A stretch of 64,000 nucleotides of DNA. Origin: Natrialba aegyptia DSM 13077. Lineage in GTDB: Archaea; Halobacteriota; Halobacteria; Halobacteriales; Natrialbaceae. Location: NCBI RefSeq assembly GCF_000337535.1, contig NZ_AOIP01000009.1, forward strand, positions 1 to 64,000. The letters are read 5' to 3'. This document shows, one piece after another, positions 26,831-36,786 of the stretch. How positions within the stretch are numbered: the stretch's first letter is position 1; each line of letters starts with the position of its first letter. The notes under the pieces were generated by a model that was given only the letters and a program-made list of their open reading frames with translations, had not been told where the DNA came from and made no database searches. Made by a program: the position numbers and the translations under genes.

Positions 26831-27892
26831 CTACTCGCTTGTCGCTCGGATCGCGTCACGGAACGTCACGACCTCGAGATCGAGTTCGTCGACCCATTCG
26901 AGGGTCTCGCGGATGCGATCTTCCGTGACTTCTTCCTTGAACGAGTGCGCGCCCAGGATCGCGATATTCTCCTGTCTCGCCGCTCGGTCGAGTTCAGTCT
27001 CGATCGTCTCTTGATCGGTGAACTCGATGAAGTAGGTCCGGTGGGTATCGAACGGGTCGAACGCGTCGCGGTCGTTGTGCATCGAACCCGGGTTCACGTT
27101 CGCGATTCCGTCGTAGTACTGCTTTGCGTGCTCGATCGCCCATTCGTCGACGACGTCGTAGGGTGCGAGCAGCGTGTCGATCGTCAGGCCGTGGTCCTCG
27201 AGCGTGTTCTTCGACGTTTCGAGGAAGTCGTTCATGACGTCGTCGGGGTATCGCTCGACGGCTTCTCCTGCACTGAAGGACTCGCCCAGGGCCTCGCCGA
27301 GTTCGAGATAGCCGCCGGTGTCGTCCGTGTTCGAGTTGACGATCGTTCGGCGAACGCTCGTGTCGCCGTCCGTGATCTCGATATCGTTCCCGTGGTTGAA
27401 GCCGTGGCTGCGCTCTTCGGGATAGATGCGGGTGTCGTCCGCCGCGGCGTCCTCGACGAGTTCGAACTCGCCGAGTGCAGTATGGGAGGTCGTGTGGGAC
27501 ATGATCTCCCAGCCGGCAGATTCGAGTTCGTCGAGCTGCTCGATGGTCATCCAGTCGGAGCCGTCGAAGTCTTGACGGCCCATCCACTCGGTGACGACGG
27601 CGGTGCTCGCGGGCGCGTCGAACTCTTGATGGACCGGGAACGCGGTCTCGTAGTCTGACATCGGTCCGTCGTCGTAGACGAACACGACGGCTCCGCCGTC
27701 GATCGTCGGTACGTCTTCTCCATCGGTCTCGTCGCCGTTTCCGTCGGTTTCGTTTCCGTTTCCGGATTCGTTTCCGTTCTCGCCGCCCGGTTGAATCGCG
27801 CTACAGCCAGCACCCAGTCCAAGACAGCTGACACCAGCCGTGGCGATGAGGTGGCGTCGCGTCAGTCGGCGACCTGTCGAATCTCTCTCCAT
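26831..27892 (-). CDS. Secreted polysaccharide deacetylase lipoprotein (NodB domain, motifs present)
   Basis: This 353-residue protein has a Tat signal (TRRHLIATAGVSCLGLGAGC) with a lipobox Cys, then a Gly/Asn/Glu-rich linker, then a NodB domain. Motif 1 is VFVYDDGP, motif 2 is MSHTTSHT (H-x3-H), and a late His is in ILGAHSF. These residues bind metal and act in catalysis, so an active enzyme is expected, anchored on the outer face of the membrane. Five NodB-fold genes occur in this window and this one lacks the extra N-terminal beta-sandwich of three others. Confidence 0.85.
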   Translation of the reverse strand: MERDSTGRRLTRRHLIATAGVSCLGLGAGCSAIQPGGENGNESGNGNETDGNGDETDGEDVPTIDGGAVVFVYDDGPMSDYETAFPVHQEFDAPASTAVVTEWMGRQDFDGSDWMTIEQLDELESAGWEIMSHTTSHTALGEFELVEDAAADDTRIYPEERSHGFNHGNDIEITDGDTSVRRTIVNSNTDDTGGYLELGEALGESFSAGEAVERYPDDVMNDFLETSKNTLEDHGLTIDTLLAPYDVVDEWAIEHAKQYYDGIANVNPGSMHNDRDAFDPFDTHRTYFIEFTDQETIETELDRAARQENIAILGAHSFKEEVTEDRIRETLEWVDELDLEVVTFRDAIRATSE

Positions 27893-28103
27893 CGGTTAGT
27901 GTCACGGTTGTGAGTACAGTCCTATACTTATCGGTCCGGTAATCGCGCCGTCGACGGGCAATCACGTTGCACGCCTCGTTTAATCGCGGTATAATAAGGC
28001 CGCCACAGCAGCATCGTTTCACCACTGTGGCTTTCGCTCGCGAGTTGTTGGGGGTTCGATTGCAAAACGCAATCACTGGACGGCGATCGCTGGAGGACAA
28101 GCA

Positions 28104-29744
28104 ATGAATAGAAGCCTCGCTAGTGGCATCTTTTCGGTCGTCAGTACAAAAGTCATCGTTCTCGTCGTCACGGCACTTTCGACGCCGCTTTTGTATCGGT
28201 TTCTCGGTGCGTCGGGATTCGGTGACTACTCGTTCCTGATGTCGGTGTTCGCGATCTACATGATCTTCGTCAGCTCCGGCATCACCGACGGCGTCAGGAA
28301 GTTCCTCGCCGAGGATCGACCGAAAGCAAACTGGAGTAAACACGTCGTCGGCTACTACTTTCGTCTCGCACTCGTCCTTTCGGTCAGTGGTGCAGTGCTC
28401 ATGCTTCTTGCCGCCTATTTCGACCTCGTCGGAAGCGCCTTCGGCGGCGGGTTGTCGCAGTACTTCTACGCGCTCGCACTGCTCGTCATCACCGCCCAGT
28501 TTCGCGATTACGCACGCAAGACGCTCATGGGATTCGGCCTCGAACGGTACTCCGAGCCGCTGAAAGTCCTCGACAAGATCGGCTTCGTCATCGTCGCCAT
28601 CCCGCTTGCCTACTTCGGTGCTGGTGTTTTCGGTGCACTCGTCGGCCACCTCGTCGCGAGCACCCTCGTCGCGGCCGTCGGCCTCGCCCTCGTTCACCGT
28701 CGCGTTTCGCTTTCGTCGGTGTTCGACCGACCCGGCGATACCTTCCCCCGGAAGACGATGCTCACCTTTAACTCGATGAGCATCGCACTCGTCTTCCTCC
28801 TGATGTCGCTCTATCACATCGACATCATCATGCTCCAGCAGTTCCGCGCGAGTGCCGACGTCGGGAACTATCGCGCCGCCCTCGCTATCGCCGAGTTCCT
28901 CTGGTTCGTCGGCATCGCCCTCCAGACCGTGTACGTCCACTCGACGTCGGAACTCTGGTCACAGAACCGCCACCGACAGATTACTGAACTCGCCTCTCGG
29001 ACGACCCGCTACACGTTTCTCCTGACGGCGATCATGGCCGTCGGCCTCGCGTCACTCGCCGACGTCGCCATCCCCCTCTACTTCGGTTCCGAAGCGAAGC
29101 CGGCGATCGAGCCCCTCCTCCTCCTGCTCCCCGGCGCGCTCGGATTCGCGCTTGCAAGGCCGATCCTCGCCATCTCGCAGGGGAACGGCAAACTCCGGTA
29201 TCCGGTCGCAGCGACCGGGGCTGCAGCCGGCATCAACCTCGTTCTCAACGCGCTGTTGATCCCCCGCTTCGGGATGCACGGCGCGGCAGTCGCGACGAGC
29301 ATCGGGTACGGTTCGATGTTCGCGTTTCACTGCCTGAGCGCCCGCGTTATCGGATTCGATCCCCTCGCTGACGCCCGACTCGGACGTGGTGTGGTTGCAG
29401 CGCTGCTCGCCGGTGCACCCATCCTCTCGCTCTCGATGGCGATTACGAACCCGCTGCTCGCGCTCGTGGTCGTCCCGCCGGTCGGCTTCCTGATCTTCGT
29501 CGGCTTCGCGCTCCTCGTCGGCGCGCTGGACCCGACGGAGCCGTTCGAAATCCTCGGGATGCTCCCCGATCCGGTCGGTTCGAAAGCGGATGCGATGAAC
29601 AACCGAATCGATCGGCGAGTCAGTAGTACTGATAGCCCCTCACGCGGCTGGTTCCAGCGCATCCTCTTTATCGTCGGCCTCTCGCTGCTCGCATCCGGGC
29701 TCGCACTCGGACTGCTCGGCCCGGCACTCAATTCCCTACTATGA
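28104..29744 (+). CDS. Oligosaccharide flippase (polysaccharide biosynthesis protein, MOP superfamily)
   Basis: This 546-residue membrane protein has about 14 helices. The start LASGIFSVVSTKVIVLVV followed by PLLYRFLGASGFGDYSFL is characteristic of Wzx/RfbX-like flippases, which turn lipid-linked glycans across the membrane. The ATG at 28104 has GGAGG eight bases upstream. It is divergent from the deacetylase lipoprotein. A short polar stretch (RRVSSTDSPSRG) precedes the last helix. It would export the repeat unit made by the nearby glycosyltransferases. Confidence 0.88.
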   Translation: MNRSLASGIFSVVSTKVIVLVVTALSTPLLYRFLGASGFGDYSFLMSVFAIYMIFVSSGITDGVRKFLAEDRPKANWSKHVVGYYFRLALVLSVSGAVLMLLAAYFDLVGSAFGGGLSQYFYALALLVITAQFRDYARKTLMGFGLERYSEPLKVLDKIGFVIVAIPLAYFGAGVFGALVGHLVASTLVAAVGLALVHRRVSLSSVFDRPGDTFPRKTMLTFNSMSIALVFLLMSLYHIDIIMLQQFRASADVGNYRAALAIAEFLWFVGIALQTVYVHSTSELWSQNRHRQITELASRTTRYTFLLTAIMAVGLASLADVAIPLYFGSEAKPAIEPLLLLLPGALGFALARPILAISQGNGKLRYPVAATGAAAGINLVLNALLIPRFGMHGAAVATSIGYGSMFAFHCLSARVIGFDPLADARLGRGVVAALLAGAPILSLSMAITNPLLALVVVPPVGFLIFVGFALLVGALDPTEPFEILGMLPDPVGSKADAMNNRIDRRVSSTDSPSRGWFQRILFIVGLSLLASGLALGLLGPALNSLL

Positions 29745-30256
29745 ACTGGTACCCCGAGTTCAGTTTCTCACTTCGGGGACAGCCAGACTGTCACTGAACT
29801 CGTTTCCGAGGAGTGCGGTGAACAAGCGAGTACACGAGCGCGCGTCAGGTGCTTCGCGCGCACCCGCATGGGTTACAATCACAATTTAATCTTCACTACT
29901 CGATCGGCACCGCTCACCCGCCACGAGACGTGGCACGCGAGAACGGTCGCAGGCGAGTTCACGAAATCGCTTCGCCGGTGACGGGAGGAACGAAGAACGA
30001 GGAGCGAGGGGAGTCGGCTCTCGCTTGGGATTCACCGGATCGGGTTGGGTTCTCAGCCCGTACAACGCGGCGGCTAATTGTGGAGTCCGTGTCCGACGGA
30101 GCGACGAGTGTGGCAGTGACACCAGAGCGGAGAGCGGAGTGCGGAGTGCGGAGTGAGCAGTAAGGAAGACGCCGCTGAGATCGATCCGCGCGTGAGCGAA
30201 CTCGTGCGGGAGATGCGTTCGGGATCGATCCGTGACCGGAGGCAAGTGAGCGAGCG
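29745..30256. other. Intergenic region with short repeats and a facing CGAGTTCAG pair
   Basis: Directly after the flippase, GAGTTCAGT (29756-29764) and ACTGAACTC (29793-29801) face each other. Near 30124-30157 there is a short imperfect tandem of GGAGTGC/GGAGAGC units. A 35-codon ORF from GTG 30153 to the stop at 30260 (beginning MSSKEDAAEIDPRVSELVRE if GTG is the start) has haloarchaeal codon use but overlaps the end of the next gene. It may be a real small gene or a remnant. Confidence 0.4.
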
Positions 30257-31333
30257 CTAGTACACTTGCGTCTCGAGGTGCTCGCTCTGGGCCATATCGA
30301 ACACCATCGCGAAGAGCAAGAGCGCGACGCCGAAGATGAAGACCAGGAAACTCGCCATGCCCTGGAGGAACGGAAGCGTCAACTGCGAGAGAGCGATGAA
30401 CAGCGTCCAGAGTCCACCGCCCACCCCGACTGCGGTGGTTCCCGCCCCGAGTAGGTAAAAGAGTGCGAGCGGGTGGAAATCGAGGGCGAGGTATTTCGTC
30501 TTGAGCCGCCAGAAGAAGTTCGTGAGGAGCATCGTCGAGACTTTCGGAATGTACTCCGAGTAGGTGATGCTCGACTCCTCGTCGCCGTAGACGGCGGGCA
30601 TCGACACGTCTGCTACGGCCACATTGTTGACGTTTAGCTTCACCAGCAGGTCGTTGCAGTAGCCGTAGTACTCGTAGAGTGCTTCGAGTTCAATCGCTTC
30701 TAGAGCGTCTCGGGAGATGGCCGTGTACCCGTTCTGGGGGTCCATCGTCTTCCAGTAGCCGGAGGCGACCTTGGTGAGGAAGGTAAGCATGGTATTGCCG
30801 ATGAACCGAAAGCGGGGCATGGCGTCCCGATATTCGGCGACGAGGAGTCGATTCCCCTTGGTGTAGTCGGCGGTGCCATCGACGATCGGATCGAGCAACC
30901 GCGACATCTGGGAGAGGTCCATCTGGCCGTCCGCGTCGACGGTGACGGTCGCGTCGACGCCGTCCGCACGAGCGGCGAGGTAGCCGGTTTTGATCGCGCC
31001 GCCCGCACCGCGGTTTTCACGGTGCTGGATCGGGATGACGCGCCCGATCGGATCGTGGACGACGGCTCGGTTCGACAGGGCAGAGGTGCCGCCGTCGGGT
31101 GCGAGTTCAGCTCGGTGGGTCGCGGCTGCACGGTTCGAGTCGGTCTCGGCCGTGCGTTCGTTTCGATCCGCCCGAGCTGCGTCGTGGATTTCCTCCCAGG
31201 TGCCATCGGTCGACTGGTCGTCGATGAGGTACAATCGGTCGACGTACGCCGGCATCTCGCGGATCACGTCGCCGACGAATCCTTCCTCGTTGTAGGCGGG
31301 GATCACGACGCCGACGCTGGAGTCTCGGTACAT
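30257..31333 (-). CDS. GT2 family glycosyltransferase with C-terminal membrane helices
   Basis: This 358-residue protein has a GT-A domain: SVGVVIPAYNEEGFVGDVI, DDQSTDGT, ENRGAGGAIKTGY and VTVDADGQMD carrying the DxD metal motif. Two C-terminal helices follow (PLALFYLLGAGTTAVGVG; FLVFIFGVALLLFAMVFD). This is the form of dolichol-phosphate mannose synthase or GtrB-like enzymes, which load a sugar on polyprenyl phosphate. An unusual Ala/Thr/Arg-rich insertion of about 40 residues lies between strands 2 and 3 (residues 53-95). Confidence 0.88.
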   Translation of the reverse strand: MYRDSSVGVVIPAYNEEGFVGDVIREMPAYVDRLYLIDDQSTDGTWEEIHDAARADRNERTAETDSNRAAATHRAELAPDGGTSALSNRAVVHDPIGRVIPIQHRENRGAGGAIKTGYLAARADGVDATVTVDADGQMDLSQMSRLLDPIVDGTADYTKGNRLLVAEYRDAMPRFRFIGNTMLTFLTKVASGYWKTMDPQNGYTAISRDALEAIELEALYEYYGYCNDLLVKLNVNNVAVADVSMPAVYGDEESSITYSEYIPKVSTMLLTNFFWRLKTKYLALDFHPLALFYLLGAGTTAVGVGGGLWTLFIALSQLTLPFLQGMASFLVFIFGVALLLFAMVFDMAQSEHLETQVY

Positions 31334-31358
31334 CTAGGTAGTGCCTCCTGTGACTGTG

Positions 31359-32648
31359 TTAGGCATCGGAGAGTTCGGATGCGGTGACGACATCGACATC
31401 CGCGGCATCGATGTACTCGAGGAGGTCCGCGAACGCGGTTTCGGCCATGCCGTCGGGACCGATTTCTTCGAAGTGCAAGACTGCGAGTTGCCCGTACGCT
31501 TCGGCGTGATCGACGTACGTTCTCGTCGTCGCACCCGCCTCCCCGGAGAAGAACCCGAGGTTGTAGGGGTCCGAAATCGGCAGTGCGTTCGGAGATCCAC
31601 CATATCGGAGCGCTCGGTCGTGATACTCCTGGACGAGTTCACGCGTCGTCGAGCCGAGGACGTTTCGTGGGGTGATGAAGGTCCCCGCACCGTCTTCGAA
31701 GCCGCGGGTCTCGAGCCAGCCGGCCGTCTGCTCGATTATTCGTTCCTGCTCGTCGGCGGAGAAGTCGGTGATGTTCTGAGAGCCCGTTCGCGGACGGGCG
31801 GCGAGATCCCAGCCGGCCTCGGCTAGCTCGTCGAGTTCACTGAGCGAGAGTCGGCCGTTGCTGTCGTTGCCGACGGCTTCGGGGATTACGGCTTCGACGC
31901 CGGCGAAGTCGTACGTCGAGAGGTGCTCGAGTGCGATTTCGTGATGGCTCTGAAGCGTTCCGTTGAACAGGAGCATGACCTTGCCCGTGTCGGGGCGGGG
32001 GGCGGTGCGAAGGTCGTCGATCGAGCACTCGATCGGGCCGGAGTCGCTACCGCGTCGGCGGGCCGAGAGGCGGATCTCGCGAACGGACGAGAGGTCGGGG
32101 TTGCCGTCGACGTCCGTCGTACCGAAGTCGACGCGGGTCCAGCTGTCGTTTGGCCCGACGAGGGTGCGCCGGAGCCGGTGAACGATGTTCGAGTTCGGCG
32201 CGAAGAGTTCGAGCGTCAGCGTGAGTTGGTCCTGTTCGGCGAATTTGACCGCCAGTGAGAGGTTCGAGTCGCTCAGGTCCGTTCCGCCGGAGATGGTCCG
32301 ATAGATGCCGGCGTATTCGGTCCCCTCGGGCACGGTGAGGCGAGCGGACTGGGAGCCGCTGTATGGGTCTTCCTCATTGGCTTCGAAATCGCCCTCGTCG
32401 AGCAACGTGACCCAGTCGTCGAGGGTATCGAAGGAGTTGATGGTTTCGCCCGGCAAGTCGGCGGGGTCGGCGTAGTGGAACGTCGTCCCGTCGCCGGAGT
32501 CGTCCGCGTCGCCGTTTGAGTCGGTGTCGGAATCGTCGTCACCGTTCCCGCCACCCCACTCTTCGATGCTCGAGAGGCAGCCGGCGACGCCGAGTGTGCC
32601 GACCGCCGCGGTCGCCGCCACGAACGATCGTCGATTACTGTTCGTCAT
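31359..32648 (-). CDS. NodB-fold lipoprotein paralogue lacking catalytic residues (pseudoenzyme)
   Basis: This 429-residue protein has a Tat lipoprotein signal (NRRSFVAATAAVGTLGVAGC), an N-terminal beta-sandwich (SFDTLDDWV to CSIDDLRTA), and a NodB-like C-terminal half. Where active relatives have WDDGT it has LLFNGTLQ, and the H-x3-H segment reads RPRTGSQ, so metal and base residues are gone. TFITPRNV and AVLHFEE still mark motifs 3 and 5. It may bind glycan without cutting. Start 32648 (MTNSNRR) is preferred to 32657. It is downstream of nothing obvious and 25 bases from the GT2 gene start. Confidence 0.75.
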   Translation of the reverse strand: MTNSNRRSFVAATAAVGTLGVAGCLSSIEEWGGGNGDDDSDTDSNGDADDSGDGTTFHYADPADLPGETINSFDTLDDWVTLLDEGDFEANEEDPYSGSQSARLTVPEGTEYAGIYRTISGGTDLSDSNLSLAVKFAEQDQLTLTLELFAPNSNIVHRLRRTLVGPNDSWTRVDFGTTDVDGNPDLSSVREIRLSARRRGSDSGPIECSIDDLRTAPRPDTGKVMLLFNGTLQSHHEIALEHLSTYDFAGVEAVIPEAVGNDSNGRLSLSELDELAEAGWDLAARPRTGSQNITDFSADEQERIIEQTAGWLETRGFEDGAGTFITPRNVLGSTTRELVQEYHDRALRYGGSPNALPISDPYNLGFFSGEAGATTRTYVDHAEAYGQLAVLHFEEIGPDGMAETAFADLLEYIDAADVDVVTASELSDA

Positions 32649-32810
32649 TGACTCCATCGAGAACTGGTTGGGTCTTTCTTATACACCTCTTAGCGCCCAC
32701 AGCAACCCGGATCGTTGCCGGGGACCCAATCTGTGGGTGGATACAGAATCCACTGGCAGCGGTGCTTATGCGCTCGATAATAATGGCCTGGGGCCGGGTA
32801 GCGTTCCGAA

Positions 32811-33899
32811 ATGGTACACGAACAGTCAGAGCCGCGCGTCAGCGTCGTGATTCCGACGTACAACAGAGCCAGGACCCTGCCGACGGCGATCGATAGCGCG
32901 CTCGAGCAGACGGTCGAGGAAATCGAAGTCATCGTCGTCGACGACGGATCGACGGACGACACGCCAGCGGTGCTCGCGAGCTACGACGACCCGCGAGTAC
33001 AGCCGGTCGTCCACGCGGACAATCAGGGGGCAAACGTCGCCCGAAATACCGGTATCGACCACGCCCGCGGCGAGTACATCGCATTCCTCGATTCCGACGA
33101 CGAGTGGCGTCCCGAGAAACTCGACCGCCAGCTGGAGACGCTCGAAACGCGCTCGGAAGAATGGGTCGCCGCCTACTGTGACACCGCGCTGGAACTTCCC
33201 GAGACGAGCGACAAACTCCGCGGTCTCGCCGCAGCCGTCCTCTCCCGGTCGGACGCAGAGCCGACCCGGGAGGGCGGCGAGGAACTGATCGGCGAAATCC
33301 TGGCGGACAACGTCCAGCCGGGGGCTGGCTCGACCCTCCTCGTCGAAACCGAGGTTGCCCGCGATATCGGCGGCTTCGACGAAGAACTCGACCGATTTCA
33401 GGATCCGGAGTTCTGTCTGCGTATCCTCAAGGAAGGAAAACTCGCCTACGTCGACGACGAACTCGTCGTTCGCGAGGAAACGGGCCATCCGCCAGCAGCC
33501 GTCATCAAAGCTGCCGATCAGCAGTATCTCTCGCGGTACGAAGACGAGGTCGATCGCTTCGAGGATGACGGATACGACATTCGTGCGCGTCACAACCTCC
33601 TCCTCGCAAAGCGATACCTCGCCGAGGGACGGTTCCTGCGCGGCGCGTGGCATCTCCGATCCGCAACTCCCTCCCGACGCCGCTATCCGGGGCTGTGCTG
33701 GGCTGCTGGAACCGGCGTTCGACGGCGTCCGAAGACAGTCGTCGCGACCGCGTTCCTCTTTGCGCTGCTCACTGTCGGCCTCGTCACCGCCGCCTCTCGA
33801 ATCCCGCTGTGTAGTGCGACCGCAAACAGCCCCGATGTCGACGAGTTCTCGACGGACGCCGGTTCGACGCTCGCCGACTCGGAGTCGGCAGACGAGTAA
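32811..33899 (+). CDS. GT2 family glycosyltransferase
   Basis: This 362-residue protein has a classic GT-A domain at the N-terminus: SVVIPTYNRARTLPTAIDSA, VVDDGSTDDTP, NQGANVARNTGID and AFLDSDDEW with the DxD-type motif. The remainder includes a helical region and one C-terminal hydrophobic helix (TVVATAFLFALLTVGLVTAA), then an acidic tail. It would add a sugar to a lipid-linked glycan at the inner face of the membrane. It is divergent from the deacetylase-like lipoprotein gene. Confidence 0.88.
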   Translation: MVHEQSEPRVSVVIPTYNRARTLPTAIDSALEQTVEEIEVIVVDDGSTDDTPAVLASYDDPRVQPVVHADNQGANVARNTGIDHARGEYIAFLDSDDEWRPEKLDRQLETLETRSEEWVAAYCDTALELPETSDKLRGLAAAVLSRSDAEPTREGGEELIGEILADNVQPGAGSTLLVETEVARDIGGFDEELDRFQDPEFCLRILKEGKLAYVDDELVVREETGHPPAAVIKAADQQYLSRYEDEVDRFEDDGYDIRARHNLLLAKRYLAEGRFLRGAWHLRSATPSRRRYPGLCWAAGTGVRRRPKTVVATAFLFALLTVGLVTAASRIPLCSATANSPDVDEFSTDAGSTLADSESADE

Positions 33900-33989
33900 C
33901 CAACGTTCCACCTGGACCAACTGAACTCGCGGCCGTGAAACGATCTTTTCCGCTCGGTAACTAATACCGTCGCGCTCCCAGCGGCAGCC

Positions 33990-35165
33990 ATGAACGTCCG
34001 AACGCTGTATCATACGGCTCGAGGGCTGCAGGGACTCGCGGGGACCGAGTACGAGAGCGACGTTTCCCCACCGCTTCGGCGTCGGCTGTGGCTCTGGCGG
34101 CGCGGCTTCCTGAGTCGCTCCGATGCGATCTACGATCTGGACGAGGAGTCAGCGCAGGACTACGTCAACGACTATCAGCGGTTCGTTCGAACGAAGCGCA
34201 TTAACGGCACCTGGTCGGTCGCGCTGTCGAACAAACTCCTGTTTCATCGGGTGATGCAGCCCTTCGACGAGCAGCGGATGACCGTCTACGGGATGGTCAC
34301 TGATGGCTCGTTCCACTCTGTCGATGCGATGGCCGAGCAGTCGGAACTGACCGACGGTGGACGCGTCGTCGCCGAGTCCGCGGGTGATGGAGGCGTGACG
34401 GGGAAGAGTGACGCGGGCGACGAGTTCAGTCGAGCAGGAGACCGGACGCATAACGCCGCTCAACGGGTCGTCGAACGCCTCGAAACCGAGGGCGAACTGG
34501 TGCTCAAGTGGGTCCACGGCGGCGGCGGGAACAACGTCTTGCTGTGTTCCCGGTCCTCGGACGGCTACCGGGTGAACGGCGAGCACCACACGGAGACCGA
34601 GTTTCGCTCGCTCGTCGCGAACCTGGACGAGTACCTCGTTTGTGAGTACGTCGAGCAGGGGGATTTCCCGGCCGAGCTGTATCCGGAGACGCCGAACACG
34701 CTCCGATTCATCACGATGTACGACGAGGCCGATCACGAGCCGTTTATCGCGGCGGTGATCCATCGAATCGGCACCAGTGACTCGGAGCCGCTCGACAACT
34801 TCACGCAGGGCGGGCTCTCCGCGGCCATCGATCCCGAGACGGGTGAACTCGGGGCCGGTGCGCGGCCGCCGGCACACGGCGGTAGGCGCGTGTCGTGGCA
34901 CGAAACCCATCCGGACACCGGGACGCAGATCGAGGGCAGGCAGGTTCCCGGCTGGCAGCAGATCCGCGATTCGGTGCTCGAAATGGCGTCGACGGCCTCG
35001 TTCCTCCCGTACATCGGCTGGGACGTGATCGTCACCGACGACGACGGATCGTTCTCGGTTATCGAAGCCAACAGCTATCCGGGGCTCAAGTCGATCCAGG
35101 TCCACGGCCCACTGCTGGCCGACGACCGGGTACGGCGGTTCTACGAACGCCACGACGTATGCTAA
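33990..35165 (+). CDS. Sugar-transfer-associated ATP-grasp protein
   Basis: This 391-residue protein matches the ATP-grasp fold linked to sugar transfer (ATPgrasp_ST). LVLKWVHGGGGNNVLL near residue 172 is the ATP-binding loop, CEYVEQ comes near 215, NTLRFITMY near 235, and the metal ligands are in SFSVIEANSYPG near 355. Such enzymes probably ligate an amino acid or similar group to a glycan. It is 90 bases after the GT2 gene in the same direction, so co-expression is possible. Confidence 0.8.
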   Translation: MNVRTLYHTARGLQGLAGTEYESDVSPPLRRRLWLWRRGFLSRSDAIYDLDEESAQDYVNDYQRFVRTKRINGTWSVALSNKLLFHRVMQPFDEQRMTVYGMVTDGSFHSVDAMAEQSELTDGGRVVAESAGDGGVTGKSDAGDEFSRAGDRTHNAAQRVVERLETEGELVLKWVHGGGGNNVLLCSRSSDGYRVNGEHHTETEFRSLVANLDEYLVCEYVEQGDFPAELYPETPNTLRFITMYDEADHEPFIAAVIHRIGTSDSEPLDNFTQGGLSAAIDPETGELGAGARPPAHGGRRVSWHETHPDTGTQIEGRQVPGWQQIRDSVLEMASTASFLPYIGWDVIVTDDDGSFSVIEANSYPGLKSIQVHGPLLADDRVRRFYERHDVC

Positions 35166-35373
35166 CAAGATTTACTCTGTGGCCATAGATATATCACCGA
35201 AACACAACCTACACACGGGAGCAGTATTCGCATACTCACCCGCTTATACCGATCAGATCGGACAGTTGTGGGCCTGGAACAGTTCGACTGATACCGGAAC
35301 TCTACTCGTCCCAACCATTTCGCGAGCGGAACATAGTCGCACAATAGTCTTAGATGCGCTATAGTGATCACCC

Positions 35374-35390
35374 CCTCCTTCAAAAGGAGG
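35374..35390 (+). promoter_or_regulatory. Hairpin that buries the ribosome binding site
   Basis: CCTCCTT-CAA-AAGGAGG is a perfect seven-pair hairpin whose 3' arm is the ribosome site AAGGAGG, seven bases before the ATG at 35398. Folding would block ribosome entry, so translation of the M14-like gene may be gated by structure, a protein or temperature. Confidence 0.5.
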
Positions 35391-35397
35391 CAGTGGT

Positions 35398-36786
35398 ATG
35401 CAGCGGGATTCGATATCACGACGAACAGTATTGTCCCTTTCTGGACTGGCAGTCACTGGCGCAGGTATTGCAACCGGTACACAAGTGCAGACACAGACCC
35501 AAGATCAATCCGATCCGGGATCGACCGACGAGGCTGACCTCTCTCGTTCTTCGTTTACGATTCTGGAGGGAACGGACGACGAAACGACCGTCAACGTCAC
35601 GGAGGCTCCAACCGACGGTCCAACGGTTTTCGTCATCGGCGGCATCCACGGCAACGAGACCGCCGGCTACATCGCCGCCGAAGAGATTACCGAGTGGACG
35701 ATCGACGCCGGGACGCTGGTCACGCTCCCACGAGCGAACCCCGTCGCCATCGAACGCACGACTCGCGTCGACGACGAGGGCGTCGACCTCAACCGACAGT
35801 TCCCCGAGGGAAGCGACCCCGGAACTGAACTCGCCACCGCGATCTGGGATGTCTTCTCCGAGTTCGATCCCGACATCGTGATCGACCTGCACGAATCGCG
35901 CGGGATCTACGCGGGCGACCCCGTCGACGGCGTCGGACAGGCGATCTTCCACTCTCGCCGGGACGATGTCGCCCAACTGGCAGCGGACACCGCCAACGCG
36001 GTCAACGACACCTACATTGACGATTCGAACCGCGCGTTCCAGACCGGGTACCACTCCGCTCCCGGCAACGATCCGAGCGGGCTCCTCGTCCACAAGGCGT
36101 CTCGCGAGCTGAACGCCGATACCTTCCTCGTCGAAACCGTCTCGACCCAGAACGAACTCGAAACCCGAGTCACTTGGCACTCGGCGATCGTCGAACACCT
36201 GGCCACCGACGCGCTGTTCCCGGCGGATGAACCCGACAACGGCCACGAGCCAGACGAACCACTCGACGAAGAGGAAGAACCGGACGACCCGCCGGCGAAC
36301 GAGAACGATCCGGACGAGACCGAACCCGACGATGGTGACGATAGTAGCGGTGAGAACGGCGGTGACGGCGAGAACGACGACAACAGTAGTGACGGCGACG
36401 GCGACAACGGCGACAACGGCGAAAACGGTAAAAACAGCGAAAACGGTGCGGGTTCCGGCGACAACGACGGCAGTGACGACAGCGACAGCGACATCCCAGC
36501 GGATCACACCGCCCCGACCGCAACAATTCGCACCGAGCCAGCGAACGCTGCCGACCGAACCTTCGCTCCCGACGAAACCATCACCCTCGATGCCACCTGT
36601 TCCTCTGCTCCCGACGGTGAACTCGTCAGCTACGAGTGGAGCATCCAGAACGACGGCACCTACGACGAATCCGGTCAAACGGTCGACGTCACGGTCAGTG
36701 CCACCGGCGAACACCGCGTCCTCTTGCGCGTCACCGACAACGCCGGCGCACACGATACGACCGAACTGACGCTCACCGTCAACTAA
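35398..36786 (+). CDS. Secreted M14-type (succinylglutamate desuccinylase/aspartoacylase-like) hydrolase with PKD domain
   Basis: This 462-residue protein has a Tat-type signal (ISRRTVLSLSGLAVTGAG) and a zinc peptidase domain. The ligands are in GGIHGNETAG near residue 84 and IDLHESRG near 164, and a probable catalytic Glu is in FLVETVST near 244. An Asp/Asn/Glu-rich linker (residues 280-365) and a C-terminal PKD-like domain (TLDATCSSAPDGELVSYEWS) follow. Zn carboxypeptidases of this type remove acyl or amino-acid groups. Here it could act on peptide or glycan decorations outside the cell. The 110-bp element starts at its stop codon. Confidence 0.82.
   Translation: MQRDSISRRTVLSLSGLAVTGAGIATGTQVQTQTQDQSDPGSTDEADLSRSSFTILEGTDDETTVNVTEAPTDGPTVFVIGGIHGNETAGYIAAEEITEWTIDAGTLVTLPRANPVAIERTTRVDDEGVDLNRQFPEGSDPGTELATAIWDVFSEFDPDIVIDLHESRGIYAGDPVDGVGQAIFHSRRDDVAQLAADTANAVNDTYIDDSNRAFQTGYHSAPGNDPSGLLVHKASRELNADTFLVETVSTQNELETRVTWHSAIVEHLATDALFPADEPDNGHEPDEPLDEEEEPDDPPANENDPDETEPDDGDDSSGENGGDGENDDNSSDGDGDNGDNGENGKNSENGAGSGDNDGSDDSDSDIPADHTAPTATIRTEPANAADRTFAPDETITLDATCSSAPDGELVSYEWSIQNDGTYDESGQTVDVTVSATGEHRVLLRVTDNAGAHDTTELTLTVN

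Noticed and set aside
30124-30157. Possible CRISPR-like or satellite array
   Set aside because: Units are only about seven bases and imperfect, with no spacers; a simple repeat. No CRISPR array was seen anywhere in the window.
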